Part shown: positions 1 to 6,980 of the stretch, in pieces | Position numbering within the stretch: position 1 is the stretch's first letter | Layout of the letters: each line of letters begins with the position of its first letter | From: Phycisphaerae bacterium | GTDB lineage: Bacteria; Planctomycetota; Phycisphaerae; Phycisphaerales; SM1A02 | Reading direction: 5' to 3' | Length of the DNA: 9,578 nt | Assembly: GCA_002690755.1 (NCBI GenBank) | Contig: NZFT01000074.1 | Location: 22,035 to 31,612, forward strand | Notes under the pieces: generated by a model | The model's database searches: none | Told to the model about the DNA's origin: nothing | Seen by the model: only the letters and a program-made list of their open reading frames with translations | Made by a program: the position numbers and the translations under genes

Positions 1-29
1 ACCAGACCATCCGGTTCGAAGCTCGTCGG

Positions 30-437
30 ATGCTTCGGCGTCTTCGATCCGGGACGACCCGGTTCGCCGTTCTGGTGACGCTCGCCGGCAACGCACTGAT
101 CGCCTGCGACGACTCGAGCGCGACCGCGACGAGCGTGCGCGATGCGACGATCGCGACCTACGCGGTCGGGATCGACGGCATGCACTGCGATTCCTGCGTG
201 AAGGCGATCACCGCGAAGGTCGTGAAGGTCGAAGGGGTCCGGTCCTGCACCGTCGATCTCGAAGGTGGATCCGCGACCATCGACGCGGTTCCGGCGGCGA
301 TGCCCACCGTCCGCACCGCGATCGCGAAACTCGGCTTCACGGTTCTGGACCGGGATGCGGCCGCGGCTTCCACCGGTGGAGTCGACGTCGACGTGGAATC
401 GAATCCCGCACCCGACGCCGAGTCGCCCGAGGTCTGA
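30..437 (+). CDS. Lipoprotein with a single heavy-metal-associated (HMA) domain
   Basis: A 135-residue protein. Residues 1-26 form a lipoprotein signal: a positive start (MLRRLRSGTTR), a hydrophobic stretch and the lipobox LIAC with Cys26 as the lipid-modified residue. Residues about 43-107 look like an HMA fold, with the metal site GMHCDSC (Cys53 and Cys56) at the expected place after the first beta strand and a TVDLEGGSATI strand following. HMA domains bind Cu(I), Hg(II) or similar soft metals and pass them between chaperones and P-type ATPases. The C-terminal 25 or so residues are acidic and proline-rich, probably disordered. The ATG at 30 is chosen because it places the signal peptide at the N-terminus; the frame is open to the window edge, so a longer form cannot be excluded. 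The likely role is metal capture on the outer face of a membrane; the metal is unknown. Its upstream neighbours lie outside the window. The stop is 12 bp from the stop of the convergent DHH gene. Confidence 0.85.
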   Translation: MLRRLRSGTTRFAVLVTLAGNALIACDDSSATATSVRDATIATYAVGIDGMHCDSCVKAITAKVVKVEGVRSCTVDLEGGSATIDAVPAAMPTVRTAIAKLGFTVLDRDAAAASTGGVDVDVESNPAPDAESPEV

Positions 438-449
438 ACGAGCAGACGA

Positions 450-1523
450 TCAGTCGACGAAGTCGTCGATCGCCGCCTCGATCGCCGCCTCGGCCTCGTC
501 GAGATCCGACGGGATCCGCGCCCCCGCGGCATGCACGTGGCCGCCACCGCCGAATCGCGCCGCGAGTTCGTTGACGTCGACGATGCCGACGCCGTCCCGG
601 GCGGGCTTCGATCGGAAACTCACCTTCGTCAGTCCCTTCGCCGCCTCGGTGAGCAGGATCGACGCCCGAACCGCCCCGATGTCGAGCGGCGTGTTCACGA
701 TTCCCGCGAGCCCCTCCAGTGACGCCCCGGTCTCCGCGAAGTCCTCCATGGTGAGACGCATCACCGCCACGGCGCCGTTCGCCATGTAGCGAAGCGACCC
801 GAGGGCCCGGGCGATCATCGCGAGGCGGGCGGGCGACGCGTTCTGCTCGATCATCGCGAAGAGATCGTCCTTGTCGACGCCGGCGTCCATCAACCGGGCC
901 GCGACTCGATAGACCTCCGAGCCGGCGCTGGAGAAGCGGAACCAGCCGGTGTCGGTGGCGAGCCCGAGGAACAGGGGCGTCGCGACCTGGTCGAGGGCGA
1001 GGTCAACGCCGAGCGCGTCGAGCACCGGAATCAGCGCCTGCGTCGCGGAAGCGCAGTTCACGTCGACCAGGCGACGGGACGCCACCGATCCGCCGCGCGC
1101 ATGGTGATCGATGCCGATCACGTGGCCGGCACGTTCCCGGAGCCACGTTCGCATCGACTCCAGCTGGGTCCAGGCGCCGGTGTCCACCACGGCGATGAGA
1201 TCCGGTTCGTCGTCGGCGGACGGCAGTCCGTCGTGTTCCATGCGTCGCACGTCGTCGGACGGGCCCTTGATCGCCAGCAGGTTGGGATCGAGCGGACCGG
1301 CCAGCAGGACGTGGCTCGAAACCCCGACCTGTCGGAGCCCGCGATGGAGGGCGAGACTCGTCCCGAGGGCATCGCCGTCGGGCTTCTCGTGCGTGGTGAT
1401 GAGCACCCGGGTCGCCGACCGAAGGGCGTCGGCGAGCTCGGTGGCGGTCGCGTTCGAGACGTATTCGAAACCCGGTTCGTCCCAGGGATGATCGGGGCCG
1501 GCGGTGGTGGTTGGGGTCGTCAC
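450..1523 (-). CDS. DHH/DHHA1 family phosphoesterase (NrnA-like oligoribonuclease / pAp phosphatase)
   Basis: A 357-residue protein with the whole signature of the DHH superfamily. Motif I is THEKPDGDA (His45, Asp49, Asp51), motif II is AVVDT (Asp114), motif III is IDHH (Asp139, His140, His141) and motif IV is ATDTG (Asp191); these residues hold two metal ions. The C-terminal DHHA1 domain ends with FGGGGHVHAAGA (residues 324-335), the substrate-binding glycine loop. Family members of this size are mainly NrnA-type enzymes that remove nucleotides from 2-5 nt RNAs or dephosphorylate pAp in the cytoplasm; the exact substrate cannot be read here. The start is taken as GTG at 1523, because upstream codons in the frame run into ribF and do not resemble the family; a TTG five codons upstream is an alternative. 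There is an N-terminal extension of about 35 residues before the first DHH strand. It follows ribF by 67 bp and is probably co-transcribed with it. No strong ribosome binding site precedes the GTG. Confidence 0.92.
   Translation of the reverse strand: MTTPTTTAGPDHPWDEPGFEYVSNATATELADALRSATRVLITTHEKPDGDALGTSLALHRGLRQVGVSSHVLLAGPLDPNLLAIKGPSDDVRRMEHDGLPSADDEPDLIAVVDTGAWTQLESMRTWLRERAGHVIGIDHHARGGSVASRRLVDVNCASATQALIPVLDALGVDLALDQVATPLFLGLATDTGWFRFSSAGSEVYRVAARLMDAGVDKDDLFAMIEQNASPARLAMIARALGSLRYMANGAVAVMRLTMEDFAETGASLEGLAGIVNTPLDIGAVRASILLTEAAKGLTKVSFRSKPARDGVGIVDVNELAARFGGGGHVHAAGARIPSDLDEAEAAIEAAIDDFVD
468..491. repeat. Tandem 2 x 12-bp repeat inside the DHH gene
   Basis: Two exact adjacent copies of GATCGCCGCCTC. 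On the minus strand they encode the repeating helix EAAIEAAI near residues 346-353 of the DHH protein, so this is a coding microrepeat, open to length change in steps of four residues. Confidence 0.7.
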
Positions 1524-1590
1524 GAAGAGGCTCTTCAAAGGAGGGATGGGAAGTGAGGGTGCGGGATGAAGCAGTCGGCTCCGGCCGGGA

Positions 1591-2502
1591 TCAGGCGTGA
1601 TCGGAATCGACGCAGGTGCGGCGAACCGCCGTGATGTCCCGATCGATCTGGGCGAGCAGGGACGGAAGATCGTCGTAGCGATACTGCCCGCGAAGACGCC
1701 GGACCAGACTCGCTTCGAGCCGCCATCCGTAGTCGTCGAGCGTACCCGCCCAGTCGACGACGTGGATCTCCGCGACCCGCGGCGTCTCCTCGAAAGTCGG
1801 CTTGGTCCCGATGCTGATCGCCGCGGGATGAATCGAACCGTCCGGCAACGTCGCCAGTCCCGCGTACACCCCGTCGGCGGGAAGCAGCGTCCCACCGAGA
1901 TCGAGATTCGCGGTCGGGATGCCGATCGTACGACCTCGCTGGTCGCCCTGCACGACGACGCCGTCGAGAACGTGGGGTTCGCCGAGCAGCACGCTCGCAT
2001 CTTCGACCCGACCGAGGCGAAGCAGCTCCCGGATCGCCGAACTCCGCACCGGCATCTCGAGGCCCGACGGCAGACGAGCCCGCCGTTCCGCCTCGACTCG
2101 AACCTCGAACCCGCGCGCCGCGCCGAATCGACGGAGATCCTCCACCCCCCCGGCCCGACGGTGGCCGAATCGGAAGTCAGGCCCTTCGACCATCACCGAA
2201 GGAACACCGCCGAATGCCGTTTCGAGTCGGTCGAGAAATGTTTCCGGAGCGGACGAGAGCAGATCCGCCGTGGTCTCCAGCACCAGGACCTCGTCGGCGC
2301 CATGCCGCCTCAGCGCCCGCTGACGCCGCGGCAAGGACATCAGACGATCCGGCGAGGGGTGTCCAAGGACCATGGCCGGATCCGGATCGAAGGTCACCGC
2401 CACCACGCGTCCGGCCGGGCCGACGGCCGCCCGAACGGCTTCGAGCAGTCGCCGGTGTCCCAGGTGAACACCGTCGAAATTCCCGATCGTGACTCCGAAC
2501 AT
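1591..2502 (-). CDS. ribF: Bifunctional riboflavin kinase / FAD synthetase
   Basis: A 303-residue protein, the normal RibF length. It phosphorylates riboflavin to FMN and adenylates FMN to FAD in the cytoplasm. The N-terminal adenylyltransferase domain has GNFDGVHLGH (residues 7-16, with the HxGH nucleotide site), DFRFGHRRAG (109-118) and the SSAIR motif (154-158, equivalent to the ISSTxIR signature). The C-terminal riboflavin kinase domain has GIPTANLD (194-201, PTAN metal/ATP motif), GVYAG (211-215), SIGTKPTFEE (230-239) and EIHVVD (245-250), where Glu245 is the expected catalytic base. Upstream ATGs exist at 2514 and 2538, but the ATG at 2502 has a textbook GGAGG five bases before it and begins exactly at the conserved first strand. 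It is divergent from the glutamate dehydrogenase gene and heads a probable two-gene unit with the DHH gene. In many bacteria ribF sits with truB, rbfA and a DHH gene; only the DHH partner is seen here, placed downstream. Confidence 0.96.
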   Translation of the reverse strand: MFGVTIGNFDGVHLGHRRLLEAVRAAVGPAGRVVAVTFDPDPAMVLGHPSPDRLMSLPRRQRALRRHGADEVLVLETTADLLSSAPETFLDRLETAFGGVPSVMVEGPDFRFGHRRAGGVEDLRRFGAARGFEVRVEAERRARLPSGLEMPVRSSAIRELLRLGRVEDASVLLGEPHVLDGVVVQGDQRGRTIGIPTANLDLGGTLLPADGVYAGLATLPDGSIHPAAISIGTKPTFEETPRVAEIHVVDWAGTLDDYGWRLEASLVRRLRGQYRYDDLPSLLAQIDRDITAVRRTCVDSDHA

Positions 2503-2504
2503 GA

Positions 2505-2511
2505 TTTCCTC
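2505..2511 (-). promoter_or_regulatory. Ribosome binding site of ribF
   Basis: On the minus strand the bases ATGGAGGAAATCATG place GGAGG five bases before the ATG at 2502. This site decides the start: the ATG at 2514 would overlap it and the one at 2538 lies well upstream of it. Confidence 0.8.
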
Positions 2512-2600
2512 CATCGGCACCGGGCGTGGGACCAACAAAATCGCACGAATCCAAAAAACTCAGAGAAGGTGGTGGGTAATGATCTCCGATCCCTTGAGAT

Positions 2601-2632
2601 AGACCGGAGCAACAGGGTAGCCTCTCCGGTCT
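2601..2632. promoter_or_regulatory. Perfect 9-bp inverted repeat upstream of the glutamate dehydrogenase gene
   Basis: AGACCGGAG at 2601-2609 and its exact reverse complement CTCCGGTCT at 2624-2632 flank a 14-base spacer. It could be a DNA operator for a dimeric regulator or, if the transcript starts upstream, a hairpin in the 5' leader about 55 bases before the start codon. It overlaps the weak promoter candidate. No run of T follows, so a plain terminator is unlikely. Confidence 0.5.
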
Positions 2633-2687
2633 TGCCCTTGCTGTCCGCCAGGCGCTCCCGGGACCGACTTTCGAGGACTCTCGACCG

Positions 2688-5645
2688 ATGGCCACATCCA
2701 CTCTCTCCGATCAGTTCCCCACCCCCGAAGGTCACGCCGAACCGGAGCAGCTGATCGCCGAACTCGTCTCGAGTTTCCAGAACACCGCCGAGTCGGTGAT
2801 CCCCCGCTTTCTCGGCCAGATGCCGAGGATGTACTTCCAGGACACCGATCACGCCACGCAGCTCAGCCACCTCAAGGCGATCGTCGCGGCCCAGTCGGCG
2901 GACCGCCCGCTCGACATGACGCTGACCAGCGAGGACGGTTCGATCTGGACCACGATCCGGACCGACGACCGACCGGGCGTCCTCGCGGAGATCGTCAAGA
3001 ACCTCCCGATGGACTTTTCGCTCCGCGCCGCCAAGGTCCACACCAGCCTCGATGGCAACCTCGTCCTCGACACGTTCGAATTCGGCGAGCCGCGCCCGTT
3101 CGACCCGGAGGAGCCCCGCCAGCGCGAGAAGCTCGAAGCCACGATCGAGTACGCGAAGGCCGAATGCCCCGACTGGTTGCCGGAACAGGTCCAGGCCCAC
3201 TTCGAAAACTGCGCCGTCGACTACGTGAACACGCTGACCCCGCTCCGGATCGCGCATCACTACACGCTCTTCCGGAAGGTCGCCGGCACCGACGGCACGC
3301 TGGTCGAGATCGAGCCCGAGTCGAATCCCGATGAAAGCCGCATCACCGTGGTCTTCGGCAACGCCCGGACCCGGACCTCCGTCGAGCGTTGCGCGACGCT
3401 GCTCGCCCGCCACGGCGTGAGCATCAATCGCGCCTACCTCGACCTGATCAAGGATCCCAGCCACGGTGTCGTCACCTACGTCGGTTTCGTCGTCCAGGGG
3501 CCCGACAAGAAGGCGATCGATCCGGACAGCACGCTCTGGCAGACGGTTCGCAAGGACCTGACCCGCGTCAAGTGGGTGCATTACGACGTGCTGGAGAAGA
3601 TCACCGAGAATCCCGAACTCCACATCGGACTCACCGAGATCACGCTCGGCCTCTCCCATCTGGTCCACAAGGTCCTCAACCCCCGCGCCCCGTTCGAGTT
3701 CACCCTCGAACGCATCAAGAACTGCGCCTGGGCGAACCTTCCCCTGTCGATGGCGGTCGCCCTGCTCTTCAAGAAGCGGTTCGATCCCCGCGGGCCGATG
3801 GACGACACCACGTTCGAGGCCGAGTGCGCGAAGCTCACGACCGAGATCGAACGGACCGCCTCGAGCGAGACCTCCCGGACCGTGATCCTGACGATGCTCG
3901 ACGCCGTTCGACACGTGCTCCGGACGAACTATCACGTCCACGGACGTTTCGGCTTCGCGGTGCGGCTCGACCCCGATTTCCTCCGCAACGACGACCGGCC
4001 CGCCCTGCCCTACGGCGTGTTCTTCGTGCACGGCCGGGGGTTCGACGGGTTCCACGTCCGTTTCCAGGACATCGCCCGCGGCGGCCTCCGGGTCGTCATG
4101 CCCCGGAGCGAAGCCCAGCACGGGCGGGAGGCCGAACGGCTCTACGACGAGGTCTATGGACTCGCGTTCGCCCAGCAGCTCAAGAACAAGGACATCCCGG
4201 AAGGCGGCGCGAAGGCCGCGATCCTCCTCGAGCCCGGCGCCGGCATCGACCGCTGCGTGAAGGCCTTCGTGAACTCCCTCCTCGATCTCATCACGCCCGA
4301 GCCGGCCACGCGGAAGCAGATCGTCGACCTCAGCGGACTCGATGAACTGATCTACCTCGGCCCCGACGAGAACATCACCCCCGATCACATCGAGTGGGTC
4401 GTCCGACGCGCGGCGCTTCGCGGTTACCCGCTCCCCACCGCCTTCATGAGCTCCAAGCCCGGGGCCGGCATCAACCACAAGGTCTACGGCGTGACCAGCG
4501 AAGGCGTCAACGTCTTCCTCGACGTCGCCCTGAACGCGGTCGGCATCGATCCGCGGAAGCAGCCCTTCACGGTGAAGATCACCGGTGGCCCCGACGGCGA
4601 CGTCGCGGGCAACATGATCCGGATCCTCCATCGCGACTACGGCGACAATGCGAGGGTGATCGCGATCGGCGACGGCTCGGGCTGCGCCGAGGATCCCGAC
4701 GGCTTCGACACCACGGAACTGATGCGACTCTTCGAGGAGGCGCTTCCGATCGCGTCGTACGATCGATCCAAGCTCGGCCCGCGAGGGTCGGTGCACGGCG
4801 TCGACGAGCCCGACGGTGCGCAGCTTCGCAACACGATCCACAACCGCGTGGTGGCGGACGCCTTCGTCCCCGCCGGCGGTCGGCCCGCGACGATCCACGC
4901 CGAAAACTGGCGGGACTTCCTCCAGGAGGACGGCGCGCCCAGCGCCAAGGTGATCTCCGAAGGCGCGAACCTCTTCCTCACCCCGGAAGCCCGGGAACGA
5001 CTGTGTGAAGCGGGATGCGTGATCATCAAGGATTCCTCGGCCAACAAGTGCGGGGTGATCTGCTCGAGTTTCGAGATCTGCGCCTGCATGGTGCTGGAGG
5101 AGTCGGAGTTCCTGGAGATCAAGCCGACCTACGTCGACCAGGTCCTCGTCAAGCTCCGCGAACTCGCCCGGCTTGAAGCGGAGCTGCTCATCAACGAGCA
5201 CGAACGGCATCCCGAAACCAGTCTCCCCGAGACGTCCACGAAGCTCAGTCGGATCATCAACGCCGCCGCCCCGGCGATCGCGGCATCGATCGCGGATTGG
5301 ACCGACGCGGATCTGGAACGCGGCCGTCAACTGGTTCGAAGCCACCTCCCGCCCATCCTGCTGGAAATCGGTGGGGACCGGGTCTGGACGCGACTCCCCG
5401 AGCGATACCTGCACTGGATGATGGCCAACCGGCTCGCTTCGGGGATCGTGTATCGCGAGGGAATCGACTTTCTCGACGGCATGGCACCGACCGCGGTCGC
5501 GGAACTCGCGGTCCGCTACCTCCGGAAGTCCGCCGAACTGCAGGCCCTCCTCGAGAGGCTCGACTCGTCCGACGTGCCGGAACGCGACAAGGTCGCCCGT
5601 CTGCTGGAACGCGGCGGAATCCGGGCGCTGCTGCACGACGCCTGA
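2688..5645 (+). CDS. Large NAD-dependent glutamate dehydrogenase with N-terminal ACT-like domains
   Basis: A 985-residue protein, about 110 kDa, which fits the large glutamate dehydrogenases (nearer the 115-kDa class than the 180-kDa class) and not the ~450-residue hexameric enzymes. It deaminates glutamate to 2-oxoglutarate plus ammonia, most likely with NAD. The N-terminal half has two ACT-like segments: about 85-132 (TDDRPGVLAEIV) and about 217-272 (RTSVERCATLLARHGVSINR), expected to bind regulators or mediate assembly. The catalytic part has ARGGLRV (463-469), KNKDIPEGGAK (499-509, with substrate Lys499 and catalytic Lys509 inferred by analogy), GPDEN (558-562, probable catalytic Asp560), the dinucleotide loop GGPDGDVAGN (633-642), EGAN (758-761) and ANKCGVICSSFE (785-796). 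A helical C-terminal region of about 170 residues follows. The ATG at 2688 has GAGGA ten bases upstream. It stands alone between a divergent ribF and a convergent isomerase, so it is probably monocistronic. NAD over NADP is inferred from class, not proven. Confidence 0.93.
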   Translation: MATSTLSDQFPTPEGHAEPEQLIAELVSSFQNTAESVIPRFLGQMPRMYFQDTDHATQLSHLKAIVAAQSADRPLDMTLTSEDGSIWTTIRTDDRPGVLAEIVKNLPMDFSLRAAKVHTSLDGNLVLDTFEFGEPRPFDPEEPRQREKLEATIEYAKAECPDWLPEQVQAHFENCAVDYVNTLTPLRIAHHYTLFRKVAGTDGTLVEIEPESNPDESRITVVFGNARTRTSVERCATLLARHGVSINRAYLDLIKDPSHGVVTYVGFVVQGPDKKAIDPDSTLWQTVRKDLTRVKWVHYDVLEKITENPELHIGLTEITLGLSHLVHKVLNPRAPFEFTLERIKNCAWANLPLSMAVALLFKKRFDPRGPMDDTTFEAECAKLTTEIERTASSETSRTVILTMLDAVRHVLRTNYHVHGRFGFAVRLDPDFLRNDDRPALPYGVFFVHGRGFDGFHVRFQDIARGGLRVVMPRSEAQHGREAERLYDEVYGLAFAQQLKNKDIPEGGAKAAILLEPGAGIDRCVKAFVNSLLDLITPEPATRKQIVDLSGLDELIYLGPDENITPDHIEWVVRRAALRGYPLPTAFMSSKPGAGINHKVYGVTSEGVNVFLDVALNAVGIDPRKQPFTVKITGGPDGDVAGNMIRILHRDYGDNARVIAIGDGSGCAEDPDGFDTTELMRLFEEALPIASYDRSKLGPRGSVHGVDEPDGAQLRNTIHNRVVADAFVPAGGRPATIHAENWRDFLQEDGAPSAKVISEGANLFLTPEARERLCEAGCVIIKDSSANKCGVICSSFEICACMVLEESEFLEIKPTYVDQVLVKLRELARLEAELLINEHERHPETSLPETSTKLSRIINAAAPAIAASIADWTDADLERGRQLVRSHLPPILLEIGGDRVWTRLPERYLHWMMANRLASGIVYREGIDFLDGMAPTAVAELAVRYLRKSAELQALLERLDSSDVPERDKVARLLERGGIRALLHDA

Positions 5646-5694
5646 ACCCGGCCCCGCGAAACCGGAACGACTCCTGACCAGCCGGAACGCAGGA

Positions 5695-5725
5695 CGGCGG
5701 CGGACCCTGCCGGGGTCCGCCGCCG
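5695..5725. terminator. Strong GC hairpin between convergent genes (probable bidirectional terminator)
   Basis: Bases 5695-5707 and 5713-5725 form a perfect 13-bp stem with a five-base loop (TGCCG). It begins 49 bases after the dehydrogenase stop and lies 54 bases beyond the stop of the convergent isomerase gene. The right side is followed only by a broken T-rich stretch (CCTTGTGTGCTCGTGTTT) and the left side has no T run, so the termination mechanism is not canonical. Confidence 0.6.
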
Positions 5726-5779
5726 CCTTGTGTGCTCGTGTTTCCGACGGTCCCGGGGATTCGGTCCGTCACGGTGCGA

Positions 5780-6772
5780 TCAGGTCCACCATGGCGTGGC
5801 GGGCGGTTCGAAGATGATCGCCTCGGTCAGGAATTCGATGGCCCGCTGCAATCCCTCTTCGATCGACATGAGCGCGTCTTCGTGTTCGATCGAAAGCACG
5901 TGGTCGTAACCCTGCACCCGAAGCATCGAGACGAACGGCTTCCAGAAGTCATGACCATGTCCCCAGCCGCAGGTCCGGAACGACCAGGAGCGATGCTGCA
6001 GATCGGTGTACGGACGGGCGTCGTTGTAACCGTTGATCCGTCCCTGATGCGGATTCAGTTCGGTGTCCTTCGCGTGCACGTAGAACAGCAGTCCCGCCTC
6101 GCCGAGCACGCGAGCGGCTTCGACGGGATCGATGCCCTGCCAGAAGAAGTGCGAGGGATCGAGGTTGGCGCCGAGCACCGGCTTGCCCTTCAGACCCGAA
6201 GCCTTCATGGACCGCTCGCTCAGGCGGATCAACGTGTCCGGGTTGTAGGCACAGAAGCCGGGGTGGGCCTCCCACGCGACCCGAACGCCGTGCTTCCGGC
6301 AGAGCTTGGCCTGCTTCGCCCAGTACGGCACGAGAACTTCGTCCCACTGATAGGCGAGGATGTCCGCGAAGTCCGGCGGCCAGGCGCAGGTCACCCAGTT
6401 CGGCGTGCGATCGGACTTGGAGCCGCCGGGGCAGCCGCTGAAGGTGATGACCAGATCGGTCCCAAGTTTCGGGGCGAGTTTGACCGCCCGCTCGAAGGCG
6501 GCGTGATCCGCCTTGGCGAGTCGAGCCACGGGATGCACCGGATTGCCGTGCACCGCGAGCCCCGAGATCTCGAGGCCGTGATCCTGAACCATCGACTTGA
6601 TCCGATCCTGCTCCTTCTTGGAACCGAGGACCTTGGCGGGATCGAAGAAGGGTGTGCCGGGATAGGATCCCACGGGGATCTCGATCGCGTCGAGTCCGCT
6701 TTCAGCGCAGTAGGCGAGGGTCTCTTCAAGACCGCGTCCGGCGAACAGGGCCGCCATCACTCCGAGTTTCAT
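5780..6772 (-). CDS. Sugar phosphate isomerase/epimerase family protein (xylose-isomerase-like TIM barrel)
   Basis: A 330-residue cytoplasmic protein without signal peptide. It begins MKLGVMAALF, the first barrel strand, and continues with AIEIPVG (residues 29-35) and SGLAVHGNPVHP (70-81), a pattern of the AP-endonuclease-2 / xylose-isomerase-like barrel. Likely divalent metal ligands are Glu168 in AWEAHPG, Asp205 and His208 in NLDPSHFFWQG, His233 in YVHAKDTE, and Glu296 in SIEHED; all sit at strand ends as the family requires. Proteins of this family isomerise or epimerise sugars, inositols or hydroxypyruvate-type substrates; the substrate cannot be read. Features such as FSGCPGG (111-117) and the tryptophan-rich stretch WSFRTCGWGHGHDFW (263-277) point to a particular subfamily. 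The ATG at 6772 is preceded by AAAGGA seven bases upstream (plus-strand 6780-6785). No oxidoreductase or transporter partner is adjacent, so the pathway is unknown. Confidence 0.9.
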   Translation of the reverse strand: MKLGVMAALFAGRGLEETLAYCAESGLDAIEIPVGSYPGTPFFDPAKVLGSKKEQDRIKSMVQDHGLEISGLAVHGNPVHPVARLAKADHAAFERAVKLAPKLGTDLVITFSGCPGGSKSDRTPNWVTCAWPPDFADILAYQWDEVLVPYWAKQAKLCRKHGVRVAWEAHPGFCAYNPDTLIRLSERSMKASGLKGKPVLGANLDPSHFFWQGIDPVEAARVLGEAGLLFYVHAKDTELNPHQGRINGYNDARPYTDLQHRSWSFRTCGWGHGHDFWKPFVSMLRVQGYDHVLSIEHEDALMSIEEGLQRAIEFLTEAIIFEPPATPWWT

Positions 6773-6980
6773 GATCGCATCCTTTCGAAATCTCGAGCAC
6801 CGGAGAGGTTCACGCCTCTCTCGGGAGGATCCACCGCCGTCGTCCGGTCCGACGGGGAGACGGATGCCGGGTTCCGCGAAGGGAACGAGGCGGTGGCGAG
6901 CCTACCGCGCCCAACGAGTCCGGAGGCCGGTTTCGCAGGAGTTCCTTGCAGGGATCGCATCCGGCGGCGACACTGTGGTG
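6773..6980. promoter_or_regulatory. Divergent intergenic region with three small inverted repeats
   Basis: This 208-bp gap separates the isomerase from the CX4CH protein gene. It holds three short hairpins: 6803-6808 with 6815-6820 (GAGAGG/CCTCTC, six-base loop), 6837-6842 with 6850-6855 (CCGTCG/CGACGG, seven-base loop) and 6871-6875 with 6882-6886 (GTTCC/GGAAC, six-base loop). The palindromes TTTCGAAA (6783-6790) and CTCGAG (6792-6797) lie next to the isomerase ribosome binding site. No clear sigma70 promoter is visible. An in-frame ATG at 6864 could extend the rightward gene, but the added residues look like noncoding sequence. Confidence 0.4.

Larger units (their letters stand above)
2503..2687. 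promoter_or_regulatory. Divergent regulatory region between ribF and the glutamate dehydrogenase gene
   Basis: This 185-bp region separates two divergent genes and must hold promoters for both. It contains the least GC-rich stretch nearby (about 2535-2585, with a run of six A at 2552-2557). A weak sigma70-like candidate for the rightward gene is TTGAGA at 2594-2599 with TAGCCT at 2618-2623, an 18-bp spacer; the -10 match is poor. GAGGA at 2673-2677, ten bases before the ATG at 2688, is the likely ribosome binding site of the dehydrogenase. No convincing -10/-35 pair was found for ribF. Confidence 0.45.

Noticed and set aside
454..469. Inverted repeat TCGACGA/TCGTCGA near the convergent HMA and DHH stops, as a terminator
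   Set aside because: It lies within the last codons of the DHH gene (Asp-Asp-Phe-Val-Asp), has only a two-base gap between the arms and is not followed by a T run, so the coding explanation is enough.
1524..2000. A longer DHH protein of 516 residues beginning inside ribF
   Set aside because: The extra 159 residues are the out-of-frame shadow of ribF, rich in Arg and Ser, and would demand a large overlap. The DHH-family N-terminus fits the GTG at 1523.
2394..5636. A 1080-codon open frame on the minus strand across the whole glutamate dehydrogenase gene
   Set aside because: Its codons are in exact register with the sense codons, so it stays open simply because the sense gene avoids TTA, CTA and TCA codons, which are rare in GC-rich DNA. 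Its product is low-complexity, rich in Asp, Val, Glu, Gly and Arg, and shows no domain. Antisense frames over glutamate dehydrogenase genes are a known annotation trap.
6953..6962. A 10-bp direct repeat GATCGCATCC shared with 6773-6782
   Set aside because: Only two copies exist, 180 bp apart, one overlapping the isomerase ribosome binding site. This is compatible with chance in GC-rich sequence.
6771..6980. An N-terminal extension of the CX4CH protein from the ATG at 6864
   Set aside because: It would bury the hydrophobic signal sequence about 45 residues into the protein behind an Arg-rich stretch, and no ribosome binding site supports it.
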